Source: Breoghania sp. (GTDB taxonomy: Bacteria; Pseudomonadota; Alphaproteobacteria; Rhizobiales; Stappiaceae). From it: a stretch of 64,000 nucleotides of DNA. This document shows positions 44,654-52,960 of the stretch, one piece after another; within the stretch, counting starts at the first letter, position 1, and each line of letters starts with the position of its first letter. Below the pieces are notes generated by a model. The model had not been told where the DNA came from, ran no database searches, and saw only the letters and a program-made list of their open reading frames with translations. The stretch spans positions 3,224,001 to 3,288,000 of the forward strand of contig NZ_OY771475.1 of NCBI RefSeq assembly GCF_963674635.1. Direction: 5' to 3'. A program made the translations under genes and the position numbers.

Positions 44654-45085
44654 GGTGTCCTCGTTCTCCAAAAAAGGTGTTCGCCGATCATGCGGATCTC
44701 TGTCCGGTCTTCGGTCTTTTGGGGGCGGTGGGCCGAGGTTCAACACCCCGGTTGACGCTGTGCCCCGCGAGACGCCTGCGGCGATATGTCTTATCTGGAA
44801 GGATGATAAACTTGATTGACGAAAGAAATTGGTTCATTTCGTCGAAGGACACGGGCATGGATAGGCGAATATTTCCAATATGTCGCACCATCGATAAGAA
44901 TTTTCCGTAGAGGGAAGGGGATTCCGGGACCTTTTGGCCTGTCCGGAAGCGCGCGAGGGAGGGCGGCTTGTGAGGCTGTCTTGCTGTCGCGGTCTTGCTT
45001 TCGCCGCCTTCGCACCGCAAGTACAGTTTCCAAAGAGACCGTTGCCGGACAATGACAGCCCGGCCGTCGCTTGATCGGAACATGG
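44654..45085. other. Intergenic region between amino-acid dehydrogenase and DUF1007 genes
   Basis: 432 bases, divergent genes on either side, no convincing gene. The part around 44800-44910 is relatively AT-rich and includes ATATT-TCC-AATAT (44869-44881), a small dyad that could be a regulator site for either promoter. Confidence 0.5.
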
Positions 45086-45760
45086 ATGTCGAACGGACCT
45101 CGACTGTTTTCGCTGAAGGGGCTTCTGGTGGCCCTGCCTGCATGGCTCGCGTCGATGTGCGGGGCTTTTGCCCATCCGCATGTCTTCGTGGAGGCTCGCA
45201 GCGAGATGGTGTTCGACCCCAAGGGCATGCTGATCAGCGTGCGACAGGTCTGGCGTTTCGATGCCGCCTTCACCGCCTTCGCGGTTCAGGGGCTCGATGC
45301 CAATGGAGACGGCACCCTCAGCCATGAGGAATTGCAGCCGCTTGCAAAGATCAATGTCGAATCCCTGAAGGAATTCGACTATTTCACCTTCGTGACGGTG
45401 AGCGGGAAAGAGCAGCCATTCGTGGATCCCACGCAATACTGGCTCGATTTTTCCGATGGTCGGCTTACCTTGTTTTTCGATTTGCCACTGAAGGACGCTC
45501 TCAAGGTGTCAGGCGGCGAGACGGTGCTTGAGGTCTTCGATCCGGACTATTTCGTCGATTTCGCCATGACCAAGGAAAATCCCTTCGTTCTCGGCAATGC
45601 TCCGACTGGCTGCAAACTCAAGACGCAACTGGCCGGCCCTCTCGATCCAAATCTGGCGGCACAATTGTCGCAACTTTCACCCACGGTCCGCGATCTTCCT
45701 CCCCAGTTCCAGACCGAGGCATCAACCTGGTCCAATGAGGCTACCCTGACGTGTCCATGA
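45086..45760 (+). CDS. DUF1007 family exported protein with EF-hand-like loop
   Basis: Periplasmic protein of 224 residues with an N-terminal signal peptide ending near CGAFAHPHVFVEA. A canonical EF-hand-like loop DANGDGTLSHEE (71-82) suggests metal binding. DUF1007 genes are commonly paired with NicO-type nickel/cobalt exporters, as here. Its stop codon overlaps the ATG of a 47-codon gene by four bases. TTG 45071 is an alternative start. Confidence 0.85.
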   Translation: MSNGPRLFSLKGLLVALPAWLASMCGAFAHPHVFVEARSEMVFDPKGMLISVRQVWRFDAAFTAFAVQGLDANGDGTLSHEELQPLAKINVESLKEFDYFTFVTVSGKEQPFVDPTQYWLDFSDGRLTLFFDLPLKDALKVSGGETVLEVFDPDYFVDFAMTKENPFVLGNAPTGCKLKTQLAGPLDPNLAAQLSQLSPTVRDLPPQFQTEASTWSNEATLTCP

Positions 45761-45900
45761 TGAAAAACCGCCCGCGCTCCAAGAACAAGACGCCTCAGAC
45801 CCCCGCTCAGAAACGCATGTGGCGCATCATCCTTCTCGTCCTTGTTGCGGGGTTGGTGCTGAGCTTTGTCTTCGATGCCACCGGCGGATTCGGAGCCTGA
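45757..45900 (+). CDS. 47-residue single-pass membrane mini-protein
   Basis: Starts MMKNRPRSKNK, then a basic region to about residue 23 and one hydrophobic helix (RIILLVLVAGLVLSFVF), ending DATGGFGA. The ATGA overlap with the DUF1007 stop (45757-45760) indicates translational coupling, and the exporter gene starts 43 bases after its stop. Orientation should be N-in by the positive-inside rule. I do not recognise a family. The fused-junction position argues that it is a real operon member. Confidence 0.6.
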   Translation: MMKNRPRSKNKTPQTPAQKRMWRIILLVLVAGLVLSFVFDATGGFGA

Positions 45901-45943
45901 ACCGGTCTCCTCGCCCTCTCCGGCGAAAGGTCTTGATCCGCCC

Positions 45944-47017
45944 ATGGCCAGAATTCCGATGACGATAGTGCGCGCGCACGCTTCTCGATGCCTTGCCTTG
46001 TCGCTCGCCGTGACGTTTGGCGTGTCGCTGGCCTTCAGCCTTCCGGCCCTGGCCGCGCCCTCGCCGTTTGGCGTCGGGTTGCCGGAAGCGCAGGCGGCGC
46101 CCGGAGGCTGGTTCAGCGGCTTTTTCGCATGGGTCGCGGCCAACCAGTCGGCGTTCTACCGCGCCTTGACCGAAACGCTGCAGGCGCTGAAAGAGACGCC
46201 GTCCGCCGGATGGTGGCTGGTCACCTTGTCCTTTCTCTATGGCGTCTTTCATGCGGCGGGTCCCGGCCATGGCAAGGCGGTGATCTCCACCTATGTGCTG
46301 GCGAACGGGCAGACGCTGAAAAAGGCGGTGGCGCTTTCCTTTGCATCCGCAATTGCGCAGGCCGTGACCGCGATCGTGCTGATCGGGGTGGCGGCGGTCG
46401 TGCTCAACATGACCTCGATCGCCATCACCCGAACATCGGAAATCTTCGAGATCGGGTCCTATGCCCTGATCACCGCGCTTGGCGCGTGGCTCTTGTGGTC
46501 CAAGGCGGTGCGGCCGTATCTCGTCCGCAAGGCTCCCTCCCATGGTCACGATCACGCGTGCGGGCACACCCATTCACACGATCACGACCATGATCATGAC
46601 CATGGTCACGACCACGCGCATTCCCATGAGGGGGGTGTTTGCAGCTCCTGCGGGCACTCCCATGCGCCCGATCCGGCGCTGCTGAAAGAGCCGGTCACGC
46701 TGGCGCGGGCCTGGTCGGTCATTCTGGCCGTCGGGCTCAGGCCCTGCACGGGCGCTCTGATCGTTCTGGTGTTTTCGCTGTCGCAAGGACTTGTTCTTGC
46801 CGGGATCGCTTCCACATTTGTGATGGCGCTCGGCACGGGGCTGACGGTTTCAGCCCTTGCCGTCTTTGCGGTCGTCGCCCGGGGGGTGGCGGTGCGGTTT
46901 GCGGGCGAGAGCAGCCCGCTGGCGCGCCGCATTCACCACGGTGTGGAGATCGCGGGCGCATTGCTTGTCTTCCTGCTCGGTGCCGTCCTGCTGACGGCAA
47001 CCCTGGGCTGGGGCTGA
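45944..47017 (+). CDS. NicO-type nickel/cobalt efflux transporter
   Basis: Inner-membrane exporter of 357 residues. An N-terminal signal-like segment is followed by about six membrane helices. The family motif HAAGPGHGK is at 103-111. A cytoplasmic or periplasmic loop at 200-240 holds 16 histidines in 41 residues plus three cysteines (CGHTHSHDHD..., CSSCGHSH), fit for Ni2+, Co2+ or Zn2+ binding. Starts at 45944 or 45959 are possible. It is coupled in sequence with the DUF1007 and mini-protein genes. Confidence 0.87.
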   Translation: MARIPMTIVRAHASRCLALSLAVTFGVSLAFSLPALAAPSPFGVGLPEAQAAPGGWFSGFFAWVAANQSAFYRALTETLQALKETPSAGWWLVTLSFLYGVFHAAGPGHGKAVISTYVLANGQTLKKAVALSFASAIAQAVTAIVLIGVAAVVLNMTSIAITRTSEIFEIGSYALITALGAWLLWSKAVRPYLVRKAPSHGHDHACGHTHSHDHDHDHDHGHDHAHSHEGGVCSSCGHSHAPDPALLKEPVTLARAWSVILAVGLRPCTGALIVLVFSLSQGLVLAGIASTFVMALGTGLTVSALAVFAVVARGVAVRFAGESSPLARRIHHGVEIAGALLVFLLGAVLLTATLGWG

Positions 47018-47139
47018 GTGTAACTCGGCATTTATCGCGTATGGTCAGCCGGACCCGAACAGGGTACGGAACAGGACAGACGACGGAGAATGTGATTTCA
47101 GGACCGGCTGATCCGGTCTGATGAACGGGACGATGTTCG

Positions 47140-47865
47140 ATGAGCGACTTAGAAAAGCCTGCCACCGATGGCGATGCCACCGCCGCCAATTCGACCCCGG
47201 TCGATGCCACTTTTCCCAGTGAACTCCTGAAGGGCTACGGCCGCTACCGCGAGAAGTCCTTCCTGCCCAATCGCCGCGCCTTGGAGGATCTGGCCGTCTA
47301 TGGTCAGCAGCCGAAGGTGCTGGTCATCGGCTGCTGCGATTCCCGCGTGACGCCGGAAGGCATTTTTGATGTGGGGCCGGGCGAGCTTTTCGTCGTTCGC
47401 AACGTCGCCAATCTCGTGCCGCCCCATGAGGAAAACGGCGAGTTTCACGGCACAAGCGCCGCGGTCGAGTTTGCCATTCAGGGGTTGAAGGTGGAGCACA
47501 TCATCGTGCTCGGCCACGCCCGCTGCGGTGGTATCGAGGCTTTCCGCTCTGAAAACCCGCAGCCCCTGTCGGACGGCGATTTCATTGGCAAATGGATCAC
47601 CTTGCTGGAACCGGCCGCCCGCACGCTGGCCTGCAATCCGGTCGATCGCAATATCGAGCCTCAGCTTGCCATGGAATATGCCGGCATCCGCCAGTCTTTG
47701 AAGAACCTGCGCACCTTCCCCTGGATCGCCGATCTGGAGGCAAAGGGCGCTCTTGTGCTCCATGGCGCCTGGTTCGATATCCGCACCGGGCTGCTCAAGA
47801 TCATGGAGCCGGAGACAGGCATCTTCCATGACGCGCCGACAAATCAGGTCGTCATCGGCGTCTGA
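47140..47865 (+). CDS. can: Beta-class carbonic anhydrase
   Basis: Interconverts CO2 and bicarbonate, supplying bicarbonate for carboxylases. The 241 residues carry the zinc ligands Cys65 (CCDSR), His126 and Cys129 (HARCGG), with Asp67 and Arg69 as the catalytic dyad. An N-terminal extension of about 25 residues is low-complexity. It converges with pqqE, 21 bases from that gene's end. Confidence 0.93.
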   Translation: MSDLEKPATDGDATAANSTPVDATFPSELLKGYGRYREKSFLPNRRALEDLAVYGQQPKVLVIGCCDSRVTPEGIFDVGPGELFVVRNVANLVPPHEENGEFHGTSAAVEFAIQGLKVEHIIVLGHARCGGIEAFRSENPQPLSDGDFIGKWITLLEPAARTLACNPVDRNIEPQLAMEYAGIRQSLKNLRTFPWIADLEAKGALVLHGAWFDIRTGLLKIMEPETGIFHDAPTNQVVIGV

Positions 47866-47886
47866 GACCGTCGCAACGGTGCGGCT

Positions 47887-48969
47887 TCACGCCTCCATCG
47901 GCACACGCCCGATGGTCCGGTGGTGCATGTCACCGGTTGGCCCCAGGTCGTGCAAGGCACCGTGGTGGGGGGAATGGATGCAGGTCGGGTCAGTCGCGCC
48001 CGCATCTCCCGTCATCGCGAAAGCCTGACAGCGGCAGCCGCCGAAATCGACCTCCTTGCGCGGGCATGACTGGCAGGGCTCCGGCAGCCAGTCGGTGCCG
48101 CGATAGCGATTGAAGCTCTCCGAGTTCTCCCAGATGTCGCGCAGGGGTCGGGTTGCAATGGTCTCGAATGTGAGACCGGTGATGCTCTGGGCCGCGTGAC
48201 AGGGCAGCATCATGCCATCGGGCGTGAGCACGAAGGCGTCCGCCGCCCAGCCCCCCATGCAGGGCTTGGGATAGTCGGCGTAATAGTCGGGCGTCACGAA
48301 ATCGATGTTCAGCCGCCCTATCAGGTCCGCGCGGGTGCGCTCCACATAGTCGACTTGCCGCATCACCGCTTCACGGTCGGGAAGCAGATTGGCCCGGTTG
48401 AGATAGGCCCAGCCGTAATACTGGACATTGGCGATCTCCAGGCGCTCCGCATCAAGCTCCAGCGCCAGATCGACGAATTCCGGCACTTCCTCGATGTTGA
48501 GGCGGTGGATCGGCGCGTTGATGGTCAGCGGAAGGCCTGCTTCGCGGGCCCAGCGGGCAACGGCGCGCTTCCTTTCATGCGCTGCGCGATAGCGGCCCAC
48601 CAGCTCAGTGGTTTCCGGCCGCGCGCCTTGAAAACTCACCTGGATATGGTCGAGCCCGGCATCGCGAAGGGCAAACAGGCGGTCCCGGGTCAGCGTCACG
48701 GCGGCAGTGATCAGGTTGGTGTAGATCCCGAGCCCCGACAGGCCGGAGACGAGAGCCTCCAGATCGGTGCGCAAGGTCGGTTCCCCGCCGGAAAGATGGA
48801 CCTGTCTGACGCCGAGCGCCTCGGCCTGCGCGAAGGCGGAAAGCCAGGTCGCGGTGTCCAGTTCGCGATCCGCTTTCAGAAGGTTCAGCGGATTGGAGCA
48901 ATAGCCGCATTGAAGCGGGCAGCGGTGGGTGAGCTCGACCAGCATGCCGAGAGGGGGCTGAATGGTCAT
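47887..48969 (-). CDS. pqqE: PQQ biosynthesis radical SAM enzyme PqqE
   Basis: Forms the carbon-carbon bond between Glu and Tyr of PqqA held by PqqD. The 360 residues begin with the radical SAM triad Cys17, Cys21, Cys24 (RCPLQCGYC), followed by SGGEPTLR. The C-terminal SPASM region supplies auxiliary cluster cysteines in CQSCPRKEVDFGGCRCQAF. It overlaps pqqD by four bases and is the last gene of the pqqABCDE operon. Confidence 0.96.
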   Translation of the reverse strand: MTIQPPLGMLVELTHRCPLQCGYCSNPLNLLKADRELDTATWLSAFAQAEALGVRQVHLSGGEPTLRTDLEALVSGLSGLGIYTNLITAAVTLTRDRLFALRDAGLDHIQVSFQGARPETTELVGRYRAAHERKRAVARWAREAGLPLTINAPIHRLNIEEVPEFVDLALELDAERLEIANVQYYGWAYLNRANLLPDREAVMRQVDYVERTRADLIGRLNIDFVTPDYYADYPKPCMGGWAADAFVLTPDGMMLPCHAAQSITGLTFETIATRPLRDIWENSESFNRYRGTDWLPEPCQSCPRKEVDFGGCRCQAFAMTGDAGATDPTCIHSPHHGALHDLGPTGDMHHRTIGRVPMEA

Positions 48970-49289
48970 GTCTGCGTCCCCGCACCGTTTTCGCCTGTCG
49001 CCACCTCGATCAACAGCCGGTCGGCCCAGTCTTGCAAAAAGGCGATGATATCCGCCTCGATCTCGGCAGGCGGTGCGGCGTAGTCGCGGGCGAAGTCCTC
49101 CGCCATTTCGCAGACCGTCGTCTGTCCGTCGCAGCGTGTCAGGATCGCGGTGGAAATCTCGTCCGGCCAGAGCACCCGTTCCGGGGCGAGCACGATCGGC
49201 TTTTCGCGCAGGGCGTCGAAACGCAGATGCACGTGACGTGGCAGCCGCGGGCGACTTGAAGCGGTGATGTCAAGGCGCGCGGCGCGCAT
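48966..49289 (-). CDS. pqqD: PQQ biosynthesis peptide chaperone PqqD
   Basis: Binds the PqqA peptide and presents it to PqqE. It is 107 residues long; the typical domain (about 90 residues) begins near RPRLPRHVHLRFD and includes VLLAPE-like IVLAPERVLWPDEIS. The stop overlaps the pqqE ATG, and pqqC ends three bases upstream, so the genes are tightly coupled. Confidence 0.94.
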   Translation of the reverse strand: MRAARLDITASSRPRLPRHVHLRFDALREKPIVLAPERVLWPDEISTAILTRCDGQTTVCEMAEDFARDYAAPPAEIEADIIAFLQDWADRLLIEVATGENGAGTQT

Positions 49290-49292
49290 GGT

Positions 49293-50150
49293 CTATGTCC
49301 CTTCAGGCACGAAGGCGCCGGGCGGAATGTGGCCGGGATCCACATAGGCATGGTGGAGCGCATCGAGCATCGCCCAGAGCATGTCGCATTTGGCGATCAG
49401 CGCGTTGACCGCATCGGCCTGCATCTGCGGCGTCACCGCGTGGCGGCAGACATAGGCAAGCGCGAATTCCGCATCGCGCGGGGCCTGTGTCAGGCGCGGG
49501 GTGAAATAGGCCAGCGTTTCTTCCGTGATGTAGCTGTAACGCGCCAGCATGGCCGGCACGCGCTGGGCGATCGCCGCGCCTGAGAACATTTCCGTCAGCG
49601 AGGAGGCGACCGCCACCAGCAGGGAATGGTTCGTCACCAGATCGAGATAGGAGGCGACCGCATAACGGGTGGCGGGCAGGGCAAGGCGGGTGGAGATCAC
49701 CATCTCAGCGTCGAGGCCGACGCCTTCGGCAAGCTTGATCCAGCGCTTGATGCCGCCTTCGGAAGGGGTGCCGGTGCCATCGTTGTCTTCGCCATCATGG
49801 TCGATAATGCGCTTGCGCCATTCGCGGCGGAAGGCCGGGTCCTCGCTGCGGCCCAGAATGACCGCATCCTTGCGCGGGATGACCGCCTGATAACAATAGC
49901 GGTTGAGGGCCCAGGCCTGCATCTGGGCAAGCGTCAGCTCACCCGCATTCATGCGCTGGTGAAAGGGGTGATGGACATGGTAGCGCGCCGCGCCGACCCT
50001 TCGAAGGGTGGCTTCCAGTTCCTCAGGCCTCAGCAGCCGCTCGGCACTGTCGCCGGGCAGGAATTCGGCCGCCGGACCCGCGTCGTAGGGAATGCGAAAC
50101 GTCGCGGCGCCAAGGGCTTCGGACGCCAGCCGGTGTGCGGATGCGCTCAT
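49293..50150 (-). CDS. pqqC: Pyrroloquinoline-quinone synthase PqqC
   Basis: Cofactor-free oxidase that performs the final ring closure and eight-electron oxidation to PQQ. The 285 residues are about 30 longer than usual because of an N-terminal extension before the core that begins RPEELEATLRRVGAARYHVHHPFH. The family motifs YCYQAVIPRKDA and IDHDGEDN are present. The ATG overlaps the pqqB stop by four bases, which supports the long form. Confidence 0.95.
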   Translation of the reverse strand: MSASAHRLASEALGAATFRIPYDAGPAAEFLPGDSAERLLRPEELEATLRRVGAARYHVHHPFHQRMNAGELTLAQMQAWALNRYCYQAVIPRKDAVILGRSEDPAFRREWRKRIIDHDGEDNDGTGTPSEGGIKRWIKLAEGVGLDAEMVISTRLALPATRYAVASYLDLVTNHSLLVAVASSLTEMFSGAAIAQRVPAMLARYSYITEETLAYFTPRLTQAPRDAEFALAYVCRHAVTPQMQADAVNALIAKCDMLWAMLDALHHAYVDPGHIPPGAFVPEGT

Positions 50151-51103
50151 AGCTCGATCTCCATCCCGTCAAAGCCGATCTCCCATCCAGCCTCCTTCAC
50201 GGCGGCTTCTGCCGCGGAGCCGGGCTCAAGGATCGGGTTGGTCGTGTTGATATGGACATATATGCGCCGGCCAACATCGACATCGCTCAGCGCCGCCAGC
50301 GAGCCGCTCTCGCCCGATATCGACATGTGGCCCATGCGCGCGCCGGTCTTCTCGCCGACGCCGGTGCGCCGCATCTCGTCATCCTGCCAGACCGTGCCGT
50401 CGAACAGCAGGCAGCCCGAACCATCGATCCGGCGGCGCAGATCCGCGCTCACCCGAGCGCAGCCCGGCACATAAAGAAGGGTCTTTCGGCCGTTGGCAGG
50501 TGCATTGCCGTTCACCGAACCGCCCGCATGGAGCGCGATGCCGATCGTGTCGCCCGATTCGGATCCGAAATCATCGCGGTCGGCCTCTTCCAGAAACAGC
50601 GCGATCTTGCCGGGCACGGAGAAGGTCTCAATGGTCAGCCCGAGCGGCCCGTTCGGGCCTTCAAGCTCCGTGTGTCCCGACAGGGGCAATTCGCGACGGA
50701 TGACGATGGCCGGATCGAGCACGCGGAAGATGGAATTGGCCTCCAGCGTCTCCAGCACACGGGCGGTGGCATAGAGCGTGAAAGGCTCGCGCTCGCGCAA
50801 GGACAGCAATCCGGCGATGTGGTCCACATCCGCATTGGTCAGAATGACGGCGGAAATCGGCGTATTGCGCAAGGGGCCCTGCGGATCCGGCTGAAGGATC
50901 TCGTTGGCCGCGATCTGGGCGCGAATGTCGGGAGATGCGTTGAAGACCGCCCAGTGCTTTCCGTCTGCGCTTGCGGCCATGGAGGACTGGGTACGGGGAA
51001 GATAACCGGACCGGCCTTGTCGCACGGCCCGGCTCAGCGGCGCGTTGCAGTTCCATTGCGGAAATCCGCCGCCGGCGGCGGAGCCGAGAACCCGGATTTT
51101 CAC
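50147..51103 (-). CDS. pqqB: PQQ biosynthesis protein PqqB (metallo-beta-lactamase fold)
   Basis: Proposed hydroxylase acting on the cross-linked Glu-Tyr before PqqC. The 318 residues start with IRVLGSAAGGGFPQWNCNA, the family hallmark, and include LTNADVDHIAGLLSLRE in place of the hydrolase metal motif. It overlaps pqqC by four bases and lies 18 bases after pqqA. Confidence 0.95.
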   Translation of the reverse strand: MKIRVLGSAAGGGFPQWNCNAPLSRAVRQGRSGYLPRTQSSMAASADGKHWAVFNASPDIRAQIAANEILQPDPQGPLRNTPISAVILTNADVDHIAGLLSLREREPFTLYATARVLETLEANSIFRVLDPAIVIRRELPLSGHTELEGPNGPLGLTIETFSVPGKIALFLEEADRDDFGSESGDTIGIALHAGGSVNGNAPANGRKTLLYVPGCARVSADLRRRIDGSGCLLFDGTVWQDDEMRRTGVGEKTGARMGHMSISGESGSLAALSDVDVGRRIYVHINTTNPILEPGSAAEAAVKEAGWEIGFDGMEIEL

Positions 51104-51121
51104 GGCTCGTCTACCGCGGGT

Positions 51122-51223
51122 CTATTTCTTCGCGCCGCAGCTGCCGATTTCGGCCGGCATGTAGCGGGTCACTTCGAAACCGGCTTCAACGACATTCATT
51201 GTCGGCTTTTTCCAAGTCTTCAT
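51122..51223 (-). CDS. pqqA: PQQ precursor peptide PqqA
   Basis: Ribosomal peptide whose Glu and Tyr become PQQ. The 33 residues start MKTWKKPTMNVVEAGFEVTRY, and the required E-x3-Y is Glu17 and Tyr21. The ATG at 51223 follows a strong GGAGGAG site. It heads the pqqABCDE operon. A large dyad and a -10-like TATATT lie upstream. Confidence 0.93.
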   Translation of the reverse strand: MKTWKKPTMNVVEAGFEVTRYMPAEIGSCGAKK

Positions 51224-51299
51224 GATGCGTTCTCCTCCAAATGTTGCACAACACAACGAGAGAAAGCGTAACGAAGCCGACAATGAGAAATATAGTACT

Positions 51300-51340
51300 T
51301 TGGTGCCAGCCAGAATTACGCGTATCCGGGCTGGCACCAA
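51300..51340. promoter_or_regulatory. 12-bp inverted repeat before pqqA
   Basis: TTGGTGCCAGCC (51300-51311) and GGCTGGCACCAA (51329-51340) are perfect inverted repeats 17 bases apart. On the - strand the dyad is followed by TACTATATTT, a -10-like sequence, so it covers the likely -35 region of the pqq promoter. Confidence 0.65.
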
Positions 51341-51419
51341 GATGCTGAAAAGAAAGTGTCTTTAGGTATACTGCGAGATCCGGCGCAACAGCCGCGTGAG
51401 GGAAATTGCGCCGTCTCTG

Positions 51420-52451
51420 TCAGGCCGCGTTCTGCTTCTTCAGCAGACGGCGGTTGACGAGCACTTCCGCGATCTGCACGGCGTTGAGCGCGGCGCCCTT
51501 GCGCAGGTTGTCGGAGACCACCCACAGGTTCAGACCGTTCTCGACCGTGGCGTCTTCACGGATGCGGGAAATGTAGGTCGCATCCTCGCCGGTCGCCTCG
51601 TAAGGGGTCACGTAACCGCCGTCTTCGTGCTTGTCGACCACCAGGCAGCCGGGCGCCTCGCGCAGGATGTCACGGGCCTCATCGGCGGAAATGGGGTTCT
51701 CGAACTCCAGGTTCACGGATTCCGAATGGCTGACAAAGACCGGCACGCGCACCGCGGTGCAGGTAACCTTGATCGCCGGATCGAGCATCTTCTTGGTCTC
51801 GGCCAGCACCTTCCACTCTTCCTTGGTGTAGCCGTCCTCCATGAAGACATCGATATGCGGGATCAGGTTGAAGGCGATGCGCTTGGTGAACTTCTTCGGC
51901 TCGATGGGATCGTTCACGAAGATCGCGCGGGTCTGCTCAAAAAGCTCGTCCATCGCTTCCTTTCCGCCGCCGGAAACCGACTGGTAGGTGGAGACGACGC
52001 AACGCTTGATCTTCGCCGCATCGTGCAGCGGCTTCAGCGCGACGACGAGCTGGGCGGTGGAGCAGTTCGGATTGGCGATGATGTTCTTCTTGGAAAAGCC
52101 GACAATCGCATCCGCATTCACTTCCGGCACGATCAGCGGAACGTCGGCGTCGTAGCGCCAGGCGGAAGAGTTGTCGATGACCACGCAGCCCTGCGCGGCG
52201 ATCTTCGGCGCCCATTCCTTGGAGATGTCGCCCCCGGCGGACATCAGGCAGATGTCGGTGTCGGAGAAGTCGTAATTGTCGAGCGCCTTCACCTTCAGGG
52301 TCTTGTCGCCATAGGAGACTTCGGTGCCCTGCGAGCGGCGCGAGGCGAGGGGGATGACCTGATCGGCGTCGAACTGGCGTTCTGCGAGAATGCCGAGAAT
52401 TTCCCGGCCCACATTGCCGGTGGCGCCAACTACAGCGACCTTGTAACCCAT
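51420..52451 (-). CDS. asd: Aspartate-semialdehyde dehydrogenase
   Basis: Reduces aspartyl phosphate to aspartate semialdehyde for lysine, threonine, methionine and diaminopimelate. The ATG at 52451 after AGGAAGGA gives 343 residues; the frame is open to 52652. The NADP site is VVGATGNVGREILGIL and the catalytic cysteine is Cys130 (NPNCSTAQ). YQSVSGGGKEAMDEL is also typical. Confidence 0.96.
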   Translation of the reverse strand: MGYKVAVVGATGNVGREILGILAERQFDADQVIPLASRRSQGTEVSYGDKTLKVKALDNYDFSDTDICLMSAGGDISKEWAPKIAAQGCVVIDNSSAWRYDADVPLIVPEVNADAIVGFSKKNIIANPNCSTAQLVVALKPLHDAAKIKRCVVSTYQSVSGGGKEAMDELFEQTRAIFVNDPIEPKKFTKRIAFNLIPHIDVFMEDGYTKEEWKVLAETKKMLDPAIKVTCTAVRVPVFVSHSESVNLEFENPISADEARDILREAPGCLVVDKHEDGGYVTPYEATGEDATYISRIREDATVENGLNLWVVSDNLRKGAALNAVQIAEVLVNRRLLKKQNAA

Positions 52452-52960
52452 GATGCGTCCTTCCTGATTTCCATAGGAACTGCATGAGGTTGCAGCTCCG
52501 AATGCCGGTTTCGTCTCCCCTGAACCGCGACCTCTTCGGTCGACCGGTCCTTCGCACCCCTCGACCCCGGGGAGTGCGGGACGAGAAGCACCGTCAGACG
52601 GTCGTCGTGGCGGTCGTTTTCGTCGTTTTGGTTTTCGTGGAGACGGCAGCACGGTTGCCCCCGCAAGAAGCGCGGGTGGTTTCAGTCGCAGAGCAAGCGT
52701 TCAGGCGCGGCATCATGTTGCGAAAAAACCGTGTTTCCGATGCGGTTCTCATGACGGTAATCACGACAAAAGTCAACCGCGCCGTGTGATGTGGGAATTT
52801 TGGCTGATGCGTCCAATTACTACGTGTAATAAACAACATATATTCGTCAATAGTCACAATCTGATGTACTAATATATATTAGATGAACGTTGAAAAAAGT
52901 TTCTTCATATATAACACAAATAGTATTTGCCAGTTTGTATTTCAGATTGGCAGCTCAAGT
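52452..52960. other. Divergent region between asd and chemoreceptor genes
   Basis: 509 bases without a convincing gene. The asd side includes a T/G-rich low-complexity stretch (about 52603-52641). The chemoreceptor side, 52801-52960, is an AT-rich island with 50 G/C of 160 by hand count, holding the 14-bp palindrome CTAATATATATTAG (52869-52882). Confidence 0.65.
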
